64,000 nucleotides of DNA from Bremia lactucae (lineage: Eukaryota > Oomycota > Peronosporomycetes > Peronosporales > Peronosporaceae), in contig NC_090610.1 in the NCBI RefSeq assembly GCF_004359215.1, forward strand, positions 6,694,600 through 6,758,599, read 5' to 3'. The notes under the pieces were generated by a model. The model did no database searches. It saw only the letters and a program-made list of their open reading frames with translations, and was not told the DNA's origin. Within the stretch, counting starts at the first letter, position 1. The number at the start of each line of letters is the position of its first letter. The translations under genes and the position numbers were made by a program. Positions 10,076 through 20,029 of this stretch are shown here, in pieces.

Positions 10076-11640
10076 TACTATCAGGTACTCATGAGAGAGT
10101 CCGATGTAGCCAAAACGGCAGTAAGCACCCCAAGCGGTATGCTTTGGGAGTGGCTTGTGATGCCCCAAGGTTTGAAAAACGCACCAGCGACATTCAACCG
10201 AGTGGTGGCTCACGTGATGCGTCAGCACCGTGCCTACGCGCCTCATTACTTTGACGATGTATTCGTGCATAGTAGGGCCGAGGACGGGCTGAGCGCAATA
10301 GAGTCGCACAAGCGTCATTTAGACGCTGTGTTGCAGACTTTAAAGGACGCCCAATTGTACGTCAACTTGCAAAAGTGCGTCATAGGGGTCCCTGAGATAC
10401 CTGTACTGGGCTGCATCGTTGGTACACATGGTGTACGAGCAGACCCAGACAAGGTAAAATCAGTAAAGGAATGGCCAATCCCACGGCATGTGAAGGATTT
10501 GCGCCAATTCCTAGGGCTCGCTAATTACTTGCATAAGTATAGCAAGAATTATGCGGAGCAAACTAAACCATTATCTGATCTCCTTAAAAAGGACACAGAA
10601 TGGGTTTGGTTAAAAGAACAAGAAGATGCGTTCACATCAGTGAAGCAATCTCTTGTAGAGGCACCGGTCTTGGCATTGCCAGACGCGGATAAGCCCTTTA
10701 GCGTCGTCTGCGATGCAAGTAATTTTGCAATCGGCAGCGCGCTCATGCAGAAGGATGACGACGGCGTTGACCGCGTCATCTCTTATCAGTCCCGGCTATT
10801 AAAAGCCGCGGAACTGAATTACCCTGTGCATGACAAAGAGCTACTTTCAATAAAGTATGCTCTTGTCAAGTTTCGTGTGCACCTATTGGGCACCGAACCA
10901 TTTGTGGTTTATACGGATCACGCATCACTGCGGACCGCAATAAACTCACCGCACCTCTCGCCTAGAATGGCAAGATGGCTCACATTCTTCTCTGAATTTA
11001 ATTTCAAAGTTGAATATAAGCCGGGTAAGTCGAATGTCTAGGCTGACGCTTTATCGCGCAGACCAGACTTCGAGGTAAGACACCAGGAACGTGTGTCTAG
11101 TGCAAAAGCACAATTTCAGCCGTCAACGCTGGCAGCCATGAAGGCATACCACGTGACGATCTCATTGGCCTCTGAGATAAAAGAGAGCTACAGTCAGGAC
11201 GACCACTGTTGCCTGCTGTTGTTTCACTTCGGTGGACGAAGGTTTTCCTTTCGTCGCACCTGAAAGCTAAGCTAAATCGCTTTAGCTACAGCGATGGCCT
11301 GTTTTGGCATCAGCTGTCAATTTCTGATCCCTTGAGAATCTCTGTGCTTCCTGACACAGTTCTCAAGCTGATGATCCTTCAGGAGCTCCATGATGCGCCA
11401 TCTTGTGGGCATCTGGGCCGTGAAAAGACATTCTTACGAGTGTCAGAGGAATTTTGGTGGCCACACCTATATAGATGGGTGGCCAACTATATTCGCTCTT
11501 GCGAAAAGTGTCAGCGCATTAAGCCTGCACCGTCGAGCAGTGCGCCACTGAAGCCGCTACCGATTCCAACCAACTGTTGGAAGTCAATAAGTCTGGACTT
11601 CATGTTTGGCATGCCGCCCGATCATTAGGGTCGGACAGGG
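10076..11640 (+). pseudogene. Y1 Pol part 2: RT, RNase H, integrase N-terminus
   Basis: Best-preserved Pol in the window: open from the gap to 11041. RT: PSGMLWEWLVMPQGLKNAPA, HYFDDVFVHSRA (YFDD), LGLANYLHKY. RNase H: FSVVCDASNFAIGSALMQ, YPVHDKELLSIKYAL and VVYTDHASLRTAI hold three acidic catalytic positions. One TAG at 11041 falls between KPGKSNV and ADALSRRPDFEV, and a frameshift lies near 11210. The integrase zinc domain (LREL-type, CEKCQRIKPAPSS with an H..H pair upstream in HDAPSCGHLG) and the first core Asp (SISLDFMFGMP) follow in 11209-11628. The block stops at 11640 and the next sequence is opposite-strand Gag. Confidence 0.85.
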
Positions 11641-11900
11641 CTAGTCGTCTTTGCAGAGAGTCTGAGTGACGGACTCCGCCGCAGCATGGCTCTGTGCCTC
11701 GGACGCGGATCTCCGTTTTTCGAGCATGAATGCTTCAAATTGCTCCAACTGAGCAACATGTTGCTCAGGAGGACTACCCAGGAGCCTGGCCAGGGCTTGT
11801 TCACCAAGTCCCTGCGCCATAAGCCCTGCCACCTCCCGATGATGTTCGAAGAGGTGGGGGGAATGAGCCTAATCAATATTAAGGCTCATTCTCACGTACA
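11641..11900 (-). pseudogene. Y1 Gag N-terminus
   Basis: Minus-strand frame contains HHREVAGLMAQGLGEQALAR, SPPEQHVAQLEQFEAFMLEK and SEAQSHAAAESVTQTL. It follows the 5' LTR and leader in the correct minus orientation. The helical, Gln/Glu/Ala-rich composition fits a Gag matrix-like N-terminus; I infer the identity from position and from the fit to the Gag piece at 6613. It is cut at 11640 by the inverted Pol block. Confidence 0.6.
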
Positions 11901-11929
11901 CACGCAGAGGTCCTGGTCGTGGGAAGGAT

Positions 11930-11945
11930 TTCAAGGGCTACCAAG
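11930..11945 (-). promoter_or_regulatory. Y1 primer-binding-like site
   Basis: The minus strand reads CTTGGTAGCCCTTGAA directly after the LTR end CCTACA. It shares TTGGTAGC with the primer sites of families X and Z, suggesting a related tRNA primer; which tRNA is not determined. Confidence 0.5.
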
Positions 11946-12498
11946 TGTAGGCGGGCACGTTTTAATGCGGCCACGCTCTACTTAGACACACACCCTAGCA
12001 TAGCGAGAAAGCGGTTTAACCTGCTTCTCTTGCGTGCAGTGAGGTAGTTGCGGTGGGCGCGCTAGCGACCTCACCCAACGCACTAAGTACTCTGGTTAAG
12101 TGTCGTCACGAAAGCGGTAATCCGGCTCCTCGTGCGCACTTGCCAAGTAGGAAGTAGTTTTCAGACTGATTTATATTTAATCGTATTATAAATAAATACC
12201 TATTTTTACCAATCAAAATGTCATTTTTATAAACACACTTAATATGTATTGTGAGCGTATCTTTCTAGATACCTTGCGTAGCGGATGACGCTAGCCGTCA
12301 TCATGGATGACGCTAGGCGCCATCCCTCCTAATGTCAATGCACTCATGTGCATCACGTACACAAGGTTTGTCACAAATGTGCACCACACCCGAGTGGTGG
12401 GTCTAATTACTATAATTTAGTAATTGACCATCCCCTTAAGTACACCAAGTGTACCTAACGGGGACTGTGTAACATTAGGCCAACTTTAGCCCGTTACA
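11946..12498 (-). repeat. Y1 5' LTR
   Basis: A 553-bp LTR; reverse complement begins TGTAACGGGCTAAAGTTGGC and ends CGTGCCCGCCTACA. It contains short repeats of GGATGACGCTAG (12280-12315). It is followed on the right by the ACCAA duplication. Confidence 0.85.
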
Positions 12499-12503
12499 AC
12501 CAA
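12499..12503. repeat. Target-site duplication of Y1, right copy (ACCAA)
   Basis: Matches 4338-4342. Sequence from here resumes the interrupted Z LTR. Confidence 0.85.
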
Positions 12504-12876
12504 AATCCTGTGTATTCTGGGTTACATTTGTGGTAGCCGCCAGATATATGTCTGGCGGCCGAAACCTATTTTATTTTATCCAAGGCAAGGTTCAGATTTA
12601 AAAGTTTCAATCCTCCTTTTGATCTTAGCGTCTAGTGCCTTCGTAAGGTTTGAACATTGATCCGGGAGAGATAATAAACTTTCTAAGGTACACACGCTCG
12701 GGCACTAGTTGCCACTTGGTTCCACAAACACCTGAATCCTTTGAGTTAGGATTTGTTAAGCTCTCCGAGCTTGTGCAACTCACTGAGTTGTTGAACCTAT
12801 TTGTTCTATAGAACTAAGTGACTCTCTGAGACTATAAGTCTTCCTCCGACTTAAGAAGCGAGGTAGCTCCGCTACA
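12504..12876 (+). repeat. 3' part of the Z3 5' LTR
   Basis: Continues the LTR broken at 4342: AAATCC...GGGTTACA, GGTAGCCGCCAGATATATGT, the GGGCACTAGTTGCCACTTGG block and the end GAGGTAGCTCCGCTACA. Together with 4271-4342 it makes an almost complete Z LTR. Confidence 0.85.
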
Positions 12877-12895
12877 CCTGGTAGCACTTGTAGTC
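12877..12895 (+). promoter_or_regulatory. Z3 primer-binding-like site
   Basis: CCTGGTAGCACTTGTAGTC directly follows the LTR end, at the position where the minus-strand tRNA primer anneals. Confidence 0.6.
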
Positions 12896-12949
12896 AATCT
12901 ACGCCTGAGTGCTTATAAAACAGCAATTACTGAAATTTTAGAATTTTCA

Positions 12950-13870
12950 GAATTTTCAGAACTTTCAGAGGCGCAACGCACAGCGTATGACAAGCTCAAA
13001 ACTTTGTTTGGGCTTCAACATATTGAGTTCATTATGTCCTAGGGACCAGAGTTTCTGCACGCAAGGCTTGAAGCCTTTATGCGATATGAGTTCTCCCTGA
13101 TCGGACAGGTCCAGGACCACTTTGCGGCATCTATGCCAAATCGATACATTTCGGTACCTGATCTAATGCCTAAGGCTCTCCTTCTTGTTTTTAAGACATT
13201 TGAGTGTAAAGAGGGCGAAAACCTCCCATTTTGGATCAAGCAGATGTAGATGTCCATATACTCTGTCTTGTTCTTAACAGAACGAGAAAAAGGGGCCATG
13301 GCCATTTCCAAGCTCGGAGGTATATCCATGAAATGGGCACTTTCGTGCAGCTTGTCTATAAACGACGCTTTTCCCTCATGGAATTCGCTGATACATCAAA
13401 TGACTAGCATTTTTGCACCACCTGATCGGGCTTTTCGTATGCGATCACGGCTCGTAAACGAACACAAGGGGACTTGCTCAGGAGCTGAGAACTCTCAATG
13501 CCGCAATGAATCAAGACCCGGTGCAAGAAGCAATTATCGTAACGTTTTTCATGGTGGGGTCTCAATGAGGGCGTTGCCCGGACGGAACTATTTTGATCTC
13601 ATCCTGCCACTTTCTAAGAGGCAGTTGACGTAGCGCTACGCTCTGAATTCGACTTTAAGTCCGCTCGTTCTAGCACGCCCGTTTACCGTACAAGCTTTTC
13701 GAGCACATGATAACTGTCTAATAGACCGGAACCTATGGATCTAAGCCTCGTTGAGAAAGGAGAAGAGGCACTTCAAGCTGTGGAACAGCATAAGAACATC
13801 CGTAGATGTTATATGTGCGGAAGCACGAAACAATTACGTCCGGGCTCCGTTGAGCCTCTAGGAGGAGAGA
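12950..13870 (+). pseudogene. Z3 Gag
   Basis: The SEAQRTAYDKLKTLFGL start matches Z2 (SDAQRAAYGKLKALFRL at 57505). A capsid-like region spans about 13200-13640, broken by stops and frameshifts. A degenerate zinc knuckle is at about 13803 (RRCYMCGSTKQLRPGS), where the His and last Cys of CX2CX4HX4C have become Gln and Ser. Role as for other Gag proteins. Not functional. Confidence 0.65.
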
Positions 13871-15310
13871 GTAAACAGGACCTAGTCCCAATTAGCTCGG
13901 TGCGCAATGGCACGGGGAGTGAGTACAAGCCTGTCTTGCTAGTCGCTCAGGCTACTGTGAAGGGCTTTGATAAGCCATGGTCAATTTTAATTGACTTAAG
14001 AGCGTCGTGCAATTATGCTCGACGTCTTTTTCTGGAAGGTAATCAACAATATGTTGAGGAGCTTAAAGCGCATGATAGTGATACAATCACTATTCGCTTA
14101 GCGACTGGGACTTGTGCCACTGTTCCTAAAAGTTCCGTTGAACTTAGGTATTAAGTTTCTAGACTTTGACAGAATGGAAGGCAATCTCGTCCTTAATTTG
14201 TATACGAGATATGATCTTATCCTGAGCATGACCTTGTTTAAATGCCATGAGCGATGAGCCATGAGCCATGGATCGATAGACCTTAGGCGCAACGAGCAAT
14301 GTTCCAAGCAAAGTTTTGGAGAGTCATGAACTCACCTTTGCTAGGCAGCAAAAGCGCTATTGGCGAGGATCATTGAATGAACTGTCAGTGTTTTAGAGAT
14401 TGGCATGTCTGAATTAATAAACTCCAATGTTAAAACATTAGTTCTGAGCCCGACTCAGTACAATAAGTTGGAACGGCACGTACTCCGTCGAGTGACACTC
14501 GTTGTAATAACGATTTATTGATTGCTGAAAGCATTGTTGGCCTAATCCCGAGTCATCAAGGGCGTAATACCTCTGAGACACGTGGAGTGGCACGTCTAAG
14601 TCCACCGAGTGTGGGGGGCCGAGGTAGCACCATACTGAGTGTTAGTCGTGACACTATTGGCAGGTGCCAGGGCATTCCGGGTCAGACCCGTCTAATGCAC
14701 GTGAAGTGACACGTAAACGCTCACTGAACAAAGAATTTGAGTTACGTAACTCCTCGTCGGATGTCGGACTGGACACCAGCTCTGGTATAGAGGGGATTAA
14801 GGTTGTGAAACCTGTTAAGCTTGGAAACATAGATGTTCCGGCCTAGAAGGGGCGTATAGTGTCGGCACCGAGAAAGCGAAGACGCGAAGCGTCAGTATCG
14901 TCACAAAGTGATACTAGCGAGTAGTTGCATACGCTCGTTGACTGTGTAACTGGGAACATCCAGGGTTAAGTTAGTTTTGAGGCAATTCCTTCGTTACATG
15001 CTCTCTTAGAGCTAGACGATCGATCATGCTTTAAAGGCTGAGGACTTATCGGAGATTATGATCATTCGGACAGATATTGCTTAACTCATCATCGCTTCTA
15101 GATAAAGCCGTCCTGGAGGACACAAAAGCGGCACTTAGTTCGCGGAGTGGATCATCGATCCTTCAAGATCCTACGGATCTATTCTATTCCTTAATGAAGG
15201 AAATTCCAAGACGTGGTATGTATCAATCTACCATCTGTTTTATCCCCGGATACTGGTGTCCGTCATGAAATTGACTTGGTTCCTGGAACCAAATACTGTG
15301 TTAACACGAC
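13871..15310 (+). pseudogene. Z3 Pol part 1: protease to start of RT
   Basis: LLVAQATVKGFDKPWSILID opens the protease; its active site reads DLRAS where DSGAS is expected. YDLILSM (about 14210) marks the protease end. A long linker follows (14300-15050). RT begins with EIPRRGMYQS and RHEIDLVPGTKYC (about 15255-15300). At 15309-15311 the sequence jumps from the RT start to GAGLA in the RNase H region, deleting most of RT including the catalytic box. Confidence 0.6.
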
Positions 15311-17318
15311 AATACGGATTGGTGCTGGACTAGCACCAATAAGGATGCTTTCCAAGCAGTTAAGGATTGTTTTATCCATGCTTTGATTGTGGCTCTGCCA
15401 AATCCAAATTGACATTTCAGTGTCGTCTGTGACTAATCGGATTTGACCATCGGCAGTGCTCTGTTACAAACAGATAATGATGGACGCGAACGTATTGCGT
15501 TCGAGTCTAGACAACTAAAAGCTGCGGAAAAGAACTAACCAGTTCATGACAAAGATTTACTTGCAATGAAGTATGCTCTTGTCAAATTCAAAGTTCATCG
15601 CTATCCTCCAAGCCGTTTGTGATATATATACATATCATTGTCTTCACACACTGCGACATAGTTGCCCCAGCTCTCGAAGAGAATGGCTAGATAATTTTCA
15701 TTTTCGCCGAATACAATTTCGAGGTGAAATATAAGCCTGGCAAGAAGAATGCTTTGGCTGATGCGTTATCATTCAGGTTAGATTCTGAGCACTCTCATTT
15801 AACAACTATAACATCACCTGTTACTAAATTAATTCGTTCGGCTCACGCCAAGAATAAATAGCGTGAAGCTCTGCTACAAGCTCTTAAGAGCACTGAGTCG
15901 GACGTTAAATTGTCTGCACGTTTGCGTGTGAGTTTTCTATCAATATCGACCTGTTGCTTTATTGCACGGATGCTGCGGATACTCCGCGCATCGTTGTTCC
16001 TTACGATGAGAATTATAAGAATCGAATCCTCTATGAGGCACAATATACCGTTCTTGGTGGTCATCTTGGTAGAGAAAAGACCTACGGCTACATTACCTAG
16101 ATTTAGGTGGCCTAACCTTTACAAATGGGTAAGCACATGCGTTCGCACATGCGAAACTTGCCAACGCGTTAAACCCTCGGCTCATGCTGCTGCGCCACTA
16201 ACCATTCCGCCCGTACCCACAGGGTGTAGGAGTCCATATATGGATTTTGTGCTTGGCCTACCGAAAGATTCGTCCGGTAACACCGCCATAGTGGTCTTTG
16301 TTGACCGATTGAGCAAAATGGCGTACTTAGCGGCTGTGCCGGATACCATTGATGGTGAAGGTACAGCAAGGCTGTTCATTGATCGCATGTTTCGCCAACA
16401 TGGTTTGCCTGGGGCAATTGTCTCTGATCGAAACCCCCGTATTCCGGAAATCGACTTTAAGAGTGCTTGGACAGATTGGACATGTTTACAGCGGACCATT
16501 CGCAGACCGATGGTCAAAATGAACGTGTCAATCGCGTCATTAAATACGTTCTGCGCAGTGTGTGCTTTAACACCAAAGCGCTGGAGCATAATGCTCTCGG
16601 TAGTGGAGTTTGCGTTAAATAAAGCTGTCCATGCCCCTACAAGCTAATCTTTATTTTACGTAAATGATCTCACACACACGCGTTCCGTTCCCGATACCAT
16701 TCCGTGGTTTAAGTCTTGGTGGTGGAAAATAAGCCGATAGGCTTGTTGATATCAGCCCTGTTAGAAATAAGTAAGCGAGTTTCTCGCAGCTTGATTTAGT
16801 GTCTTAAGACATGTGCAAAACACAATTGCTGATAGCCAAGACAAGAAGAAAGCAAACGCAGATGCCAAAGGCAGAAGTTGTATTGATTCCTACGTGGTCA
16901 GAGACCGAGTTTTGTTAAACGATAAAAATCTACCTACAAACTTGGTTTGTGAGGTCTTTAAGATCAAATTGCGCCCGGCCTTTATTGGACTTGGGGCCAA
17001 GAAGGGCTAGCTTACTCGCTAAACCTTCCTCGCAAGCTGCGTACACACCCAGGGATCTACGTCGGCTTGCTTTAGCCATATTGGGGCCCTTCTCACTTGG
17101 ACTTCAAGGCGCTTGCGCAGAGAAAGGCGATCGTGCCGCAGATTGCTGCATCCTCACTGGGTTGTCCAGCTGGCGCTCTAAACGAGGCTGGTGACGTTCC
17201 AGTGTTGAAAGACGGTTTTGGACATCGTCAAAAGAACCCTCAAATCGAGCAAAGCCCTCGCGAAGAAGTTGTACCTTGTGCTTTAGAGGTCCAGATGGTC
17301 AAGCTGCGGCCCACGTAA
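15311..17318 (+). pseudogene. Z3 Pol part 2: RNase H and integrase
   Basis: RNase H remnants: RQLKAAEKN, VHDKDLLAMKYALVKF and FAEYNFEVKYKPGKKNALAD (15500-15780). Integrase zinc domain: CVRTCETCQRVKPSAHAAAP (16140-16200). Core: YMDFVLGLPKDSSGNTAIVV and VDRLSKMAYLAAVP, HGLPGAIVSDRNPR, with one frameshift before the Glu region (16480-16640). C-terminal part at 16810-17050. Near 17318 the text QSPREEVVPCALE jumps straight into the antisense ORF, so the chromodomain and part of that ORF are deleted. Confidence 0.7.
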
Positions 17319-17677
17319 CTTCTTTGAGGCGTTTTTCCACACTAAGTGGAGTGAATCAATATTCACTGTGAGCTTTTGCTTTCGCAAGGTCTGCGGCTTC
17401 ATGACAATCTTGGTCCTCCACAAGGATTGTCTGCTTTTGCTCTTCATCGAGCGGGTTCATAATTATGTTGGACTTATGGTCCGGTGTCCTGCGTCATGCA
17501 GCTATCACATCGTTCTGGGAACGGATTCGGGGCCAGCCGGAATTCGTTCACACGACGAGGCGTGTAGGATCCGCGCCACTTTTCTTCATAATCCGATGGA
17601 GTGTGATTTTTATAATCCACCATCATTTTATCGTTAAAGAAGGTGCTAAGAGTCTGTGACTCACGCTAAGTTGTCAT
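17319..17677 (-). pseudogene. Z3 antisense ORF, N-terminal fragment
   Basis: Starts at the minus-strand ATG at 17677 (MTT.RESQTLSTFF), aligned with MTIKHESQSLSTF of Z1 (42613) and MTIKRESQTLSTFLVD of Z2 (63499). It continues through NHTPSDYEEKWRGSYTP, and after a frameshift NIIMNPLDEEQKQTILVEDQ and AADLAKAKAHSEY, matching Z1 again. It is antisense to the pol of its own element and lies just inside the 3' LTR. Several stops; function unknown. Confidence 0.65.
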
Positions 17678-17788
17678 CAGACAATGGAATGCAAAGCAGA
17701 ACCAAAAGGTTCCAGTTTATATTCCAACCTCAAAGAAAAAAATGAAGCGAATGTTGCCACTAGGTGCCAACAGTCTGATGGAGGACAG
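17678..17788 (+). other. Z3 3' non-coding region and polypurine tract
   Basis: About 110 bases between the antisense start codon and the 3' LTR, ending in the purine-rich GATGGAGGACAG. The corresponding tract in Z2 is TAGGGGAGGG. Confidence 0.55.
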
Positions 17789-18232
17789 TGTATTGGGCAC
17801 ACTTCGTTCGGGTAAACCGTTGTTGTGGTACATTTACTTTACGGGCAAAGTACCCTTTATTCTATTTTAATTGTTAATCACTAAAATCCCATTTTCTATG
17901 GGTAACATATGTGGTAGCAGCCAGATATAAATCTGGCTGCCGAAATCTATTTTAGTTTAGCTAGAATAAGGTTTTGAATTTAAAAAGTTCAGTTTTTCTT
18001 TTTGATCTTAAAGCGTCTAGTGCCTGCACATTGATCTTTGACAGATAGAACCCTTTCTAAGGTATATACTCTCGGGCACTAGTTGCCACTTGGTTCAACG
18101 AACCCCTGAATCCCTTGAACTAGAATTCGTTAAGCTCTCCGAGCTGTTGAACATATTAGGTCTATAAAACTAAGTGACTCTCCGAGCCTATAAGTTTTCC
18201 TCTGACTGAAGGAGCGAGGTAGCTCTGCTGCA
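17789..18232 (+). repeat. Z3 3' LTR
   Basis: A 444-bp Z LTR (TGTATTGGGC...GAGGTAGCTCTGCTGCA). It diverges visibly from the split 5' LTR of the same element, indicating an old insertion. The bases after it (GTACCGTGTCCACTTG) look like a degraded primer-site leader. Confidence 0.8.
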
Positions 18233-18262
18233 GTACCGTGTCCACTTGTTGAACTGTCGTGG

Positions 18263-18782
18263 TGTAACGGGTGTCCCGTTACGTAAAATAAAAATATATT
18301 ATTTCCTATTAGAGAAATAATATATATATTATTTCGTGTGAGAGGAAATAAATAAAGAAGTATAAAATTAGTATCTTTTTTAATTTTGGCTTAATAATTT
18401 CAATGTTACCAGATTTGGTAATATTGACGCAATAAGACAAAAGTTCTATTGAGTGGTCGATTTAAGCTTAAATCACTCCAGCCAATCGTTGCAAGACACG
18501 ATTGGGCGTTGCGCAAGGAGGTGCATTGCATAGTTAGTTATTAGTATATTAAAGCTGGTAGATCGAATATCGTTATGAAAGAATTTACTATATTAATACA
18601 GTTTTAATTTTTCCCTATTTAAAAGCCTTAGAATTTACTCTTAGTAGCTACGACTTCTTAGCTACTCAGAACCTTTGTCTGCATGTCGTGTATATGAAGT
18701 AGCCGAGTCGCCCCACCTTCACTGTAATCAGTGTAGGTTGACTAGTACTGTTATCAATACTAGTAAAGGGTGCCCCGTTACA
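18263..18782 (+). repeat. X3 5' LTR
   Basis: A 520-bp X LTR, TGTAACGGGTGTCCCGTTAC to GGGTGCCCCGTTACA, with an AT-rich palindromic core near 18290-18330. It lies only 30 bases past the Z3 LTR. Confidence 0.85.
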
Positions 18783-18803
18783 CCTGGTTGCACTTCGTAG
18801 TCC
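18783..18803 (+). promoter_or_regulatory. X3 primer-binding-like site
   Basis: CCTGGTTGCACTTCGTAGTC follows the LTR end; other X copies read CTGGTAGCACTTCGTAGTCC. Confidence 0.55.
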
Positions 18804-18833
18804 GTTAAACGGCCGACGCACGTTCCATCCAAC

Positions 18834-20010
18834 ATGGACATGTCAGATGAAGAAGGAGGAAGCTTTCAATCCCCTTAAGGATTCTATCACGCAACGCGTG
18901 AAGGTTCACTTATCTGAGTGACCTTGAATGGGGAGCGGTCGAACGAATGCGCTTGGTCGAAGGCGGGCTAGACTTTAACCTCATGGTGTTCGCTCTTAAC
19001 ACAGATGAACAACATGCGGCCATAGCCGAGTTCATACAACACGAACTCGACGGGGCCCTAAAAAAGTATCCTTGCTTCATCAGCAAGGCTCTCATCACGC
19101 GAAGGTAACGAGAGAACAGGGTGCTCAACAGTTCGAAATGTTGAGACAGCAGCATTCACATGCGCGTCGACCCGAAAGCTTACAGATCGAAATTTCTAAG
19201 TCTAAGGTAGTCGAATGCGACTCCCTTTAAGATGTTTCGTCGAAGTAGACGACGCCATTGAAGCTCGCTGCATCATCAATGATGATGCGATGAAAAGTGA
19301 TATTTGACATTTAGCCGGACGTGCCAAATCTTGGGCTTTAGGGCTCAAGCTTCACGACCCGTTGTTTTTTTTAACGTAAGAGATCTTTAAGACCCAGCTC
19401 ATGCGAACATTTGAACCGCCACGTGCCGAATCCAGGCTCGAGTCGAGCTCCTGAATATGAAGTAGGCAAGCGTGATCTTCACGCTTGCCGTGCTTCAAAT
19501 TCCACGCTTATGCAGAACAGACACGAAACCTTGTGAGTGGTATCGTGAGTCATCCAGTAGATGAACAAACACAGGTAACTGCATTTATTAAAAGTCTTGC
19601 ATACGGTCCTGTCAAGACTTACCTGTTCCTACTCGATTTAGATATCGAGATTAAACGATCTTTGAAGCGGAAGCTGAGGAGTTCAGTCGGAAACAGTCGT
19701 TTGTCTACTCTGCAGCTTATCGTCCTCCGAGATGACAAGAAGTCGGAGATCCAGAACCTAATGAGCTCTCTATGTAGAGAGCGAGAAACCTTTCTGTTCA
19801 AGTAACAAACGATTGCAAAGAGGCAATCGTTGTCAAAAAACGGGCCGCTACGCCTATGAGTGTAGCGCCCCGCGCCCAATGACTAGAAACGCTGAGCGAA
19901 ACAAACGACCTCCCGCTTGGAATAGAGAAGGACGCGGATCCGACGGTAGTGCAAAACCGCAATAGCGAGGCAGATCGTATTAAAATGATCGGGGTCTCTA
20001 GGTGCAAAAC
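18834..20010 (+). pseudogene. X3 Gag
   Basis: ATG 18834 opens MDMSDEEGGSFQSP, matching MSLLDEEGGSFQAP of X1 (35363). A capsid-like segment follows (about 19230-19800: DVPNLGL, FEPPRAESR, LRFKFHAYAEQTRN...). The zinc knuckle at about 19810-19860 has lost its first Cys and its His (GNRCQKTGRYAYEC). At least four frameshifts and several stops. Confidence 0.65.
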
Positions 20011-20029
20011 GCCCTACTGATACAGCAAA

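Larger units (their letters stand above)
4343..12498 (-). mobile_element. Family Y gypsy element Y1, internally scrambled
   Basis: The two terminal LTRs (4343-4773 and 11946-12498) are both in minus orientation and are flanked by the same 5-bp duplication, so this is one insertion into the Z3 LTR. The ends are correctly placed: 5' leader and Gag N-terminus at 11945-11641, polypurine tract at 4774-4787. The interior is not collinear. Read in the minus direction it runs Gag N-term (sense), Gag-to-integrase block (inverted), antisense ORF and chromodomain (inverted), integrase core (sense), a 70-bp integrase tail (inverted), 3' end (sense). It contains the assembly gap. The LTRs look about 95% alike by eye except for a ~120-bp deletion and a 16-bp tandem duplication (4349-4380) in the left one. 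Confidence 0.85.

Noticed and set aside
9394..10254. Long plus- and minus-strand open frames running through 9552-10075
   Set aside because: They are open only because the gap is all N; real coding text exists on one side at a time.
12280..12330. Short repeats of GGATGACGCTAG as a CRISPR-like array
   Set aside because: Two or three imperfect units inside a Y LTR, no spacers of constant size; the organism is eukaryotic.
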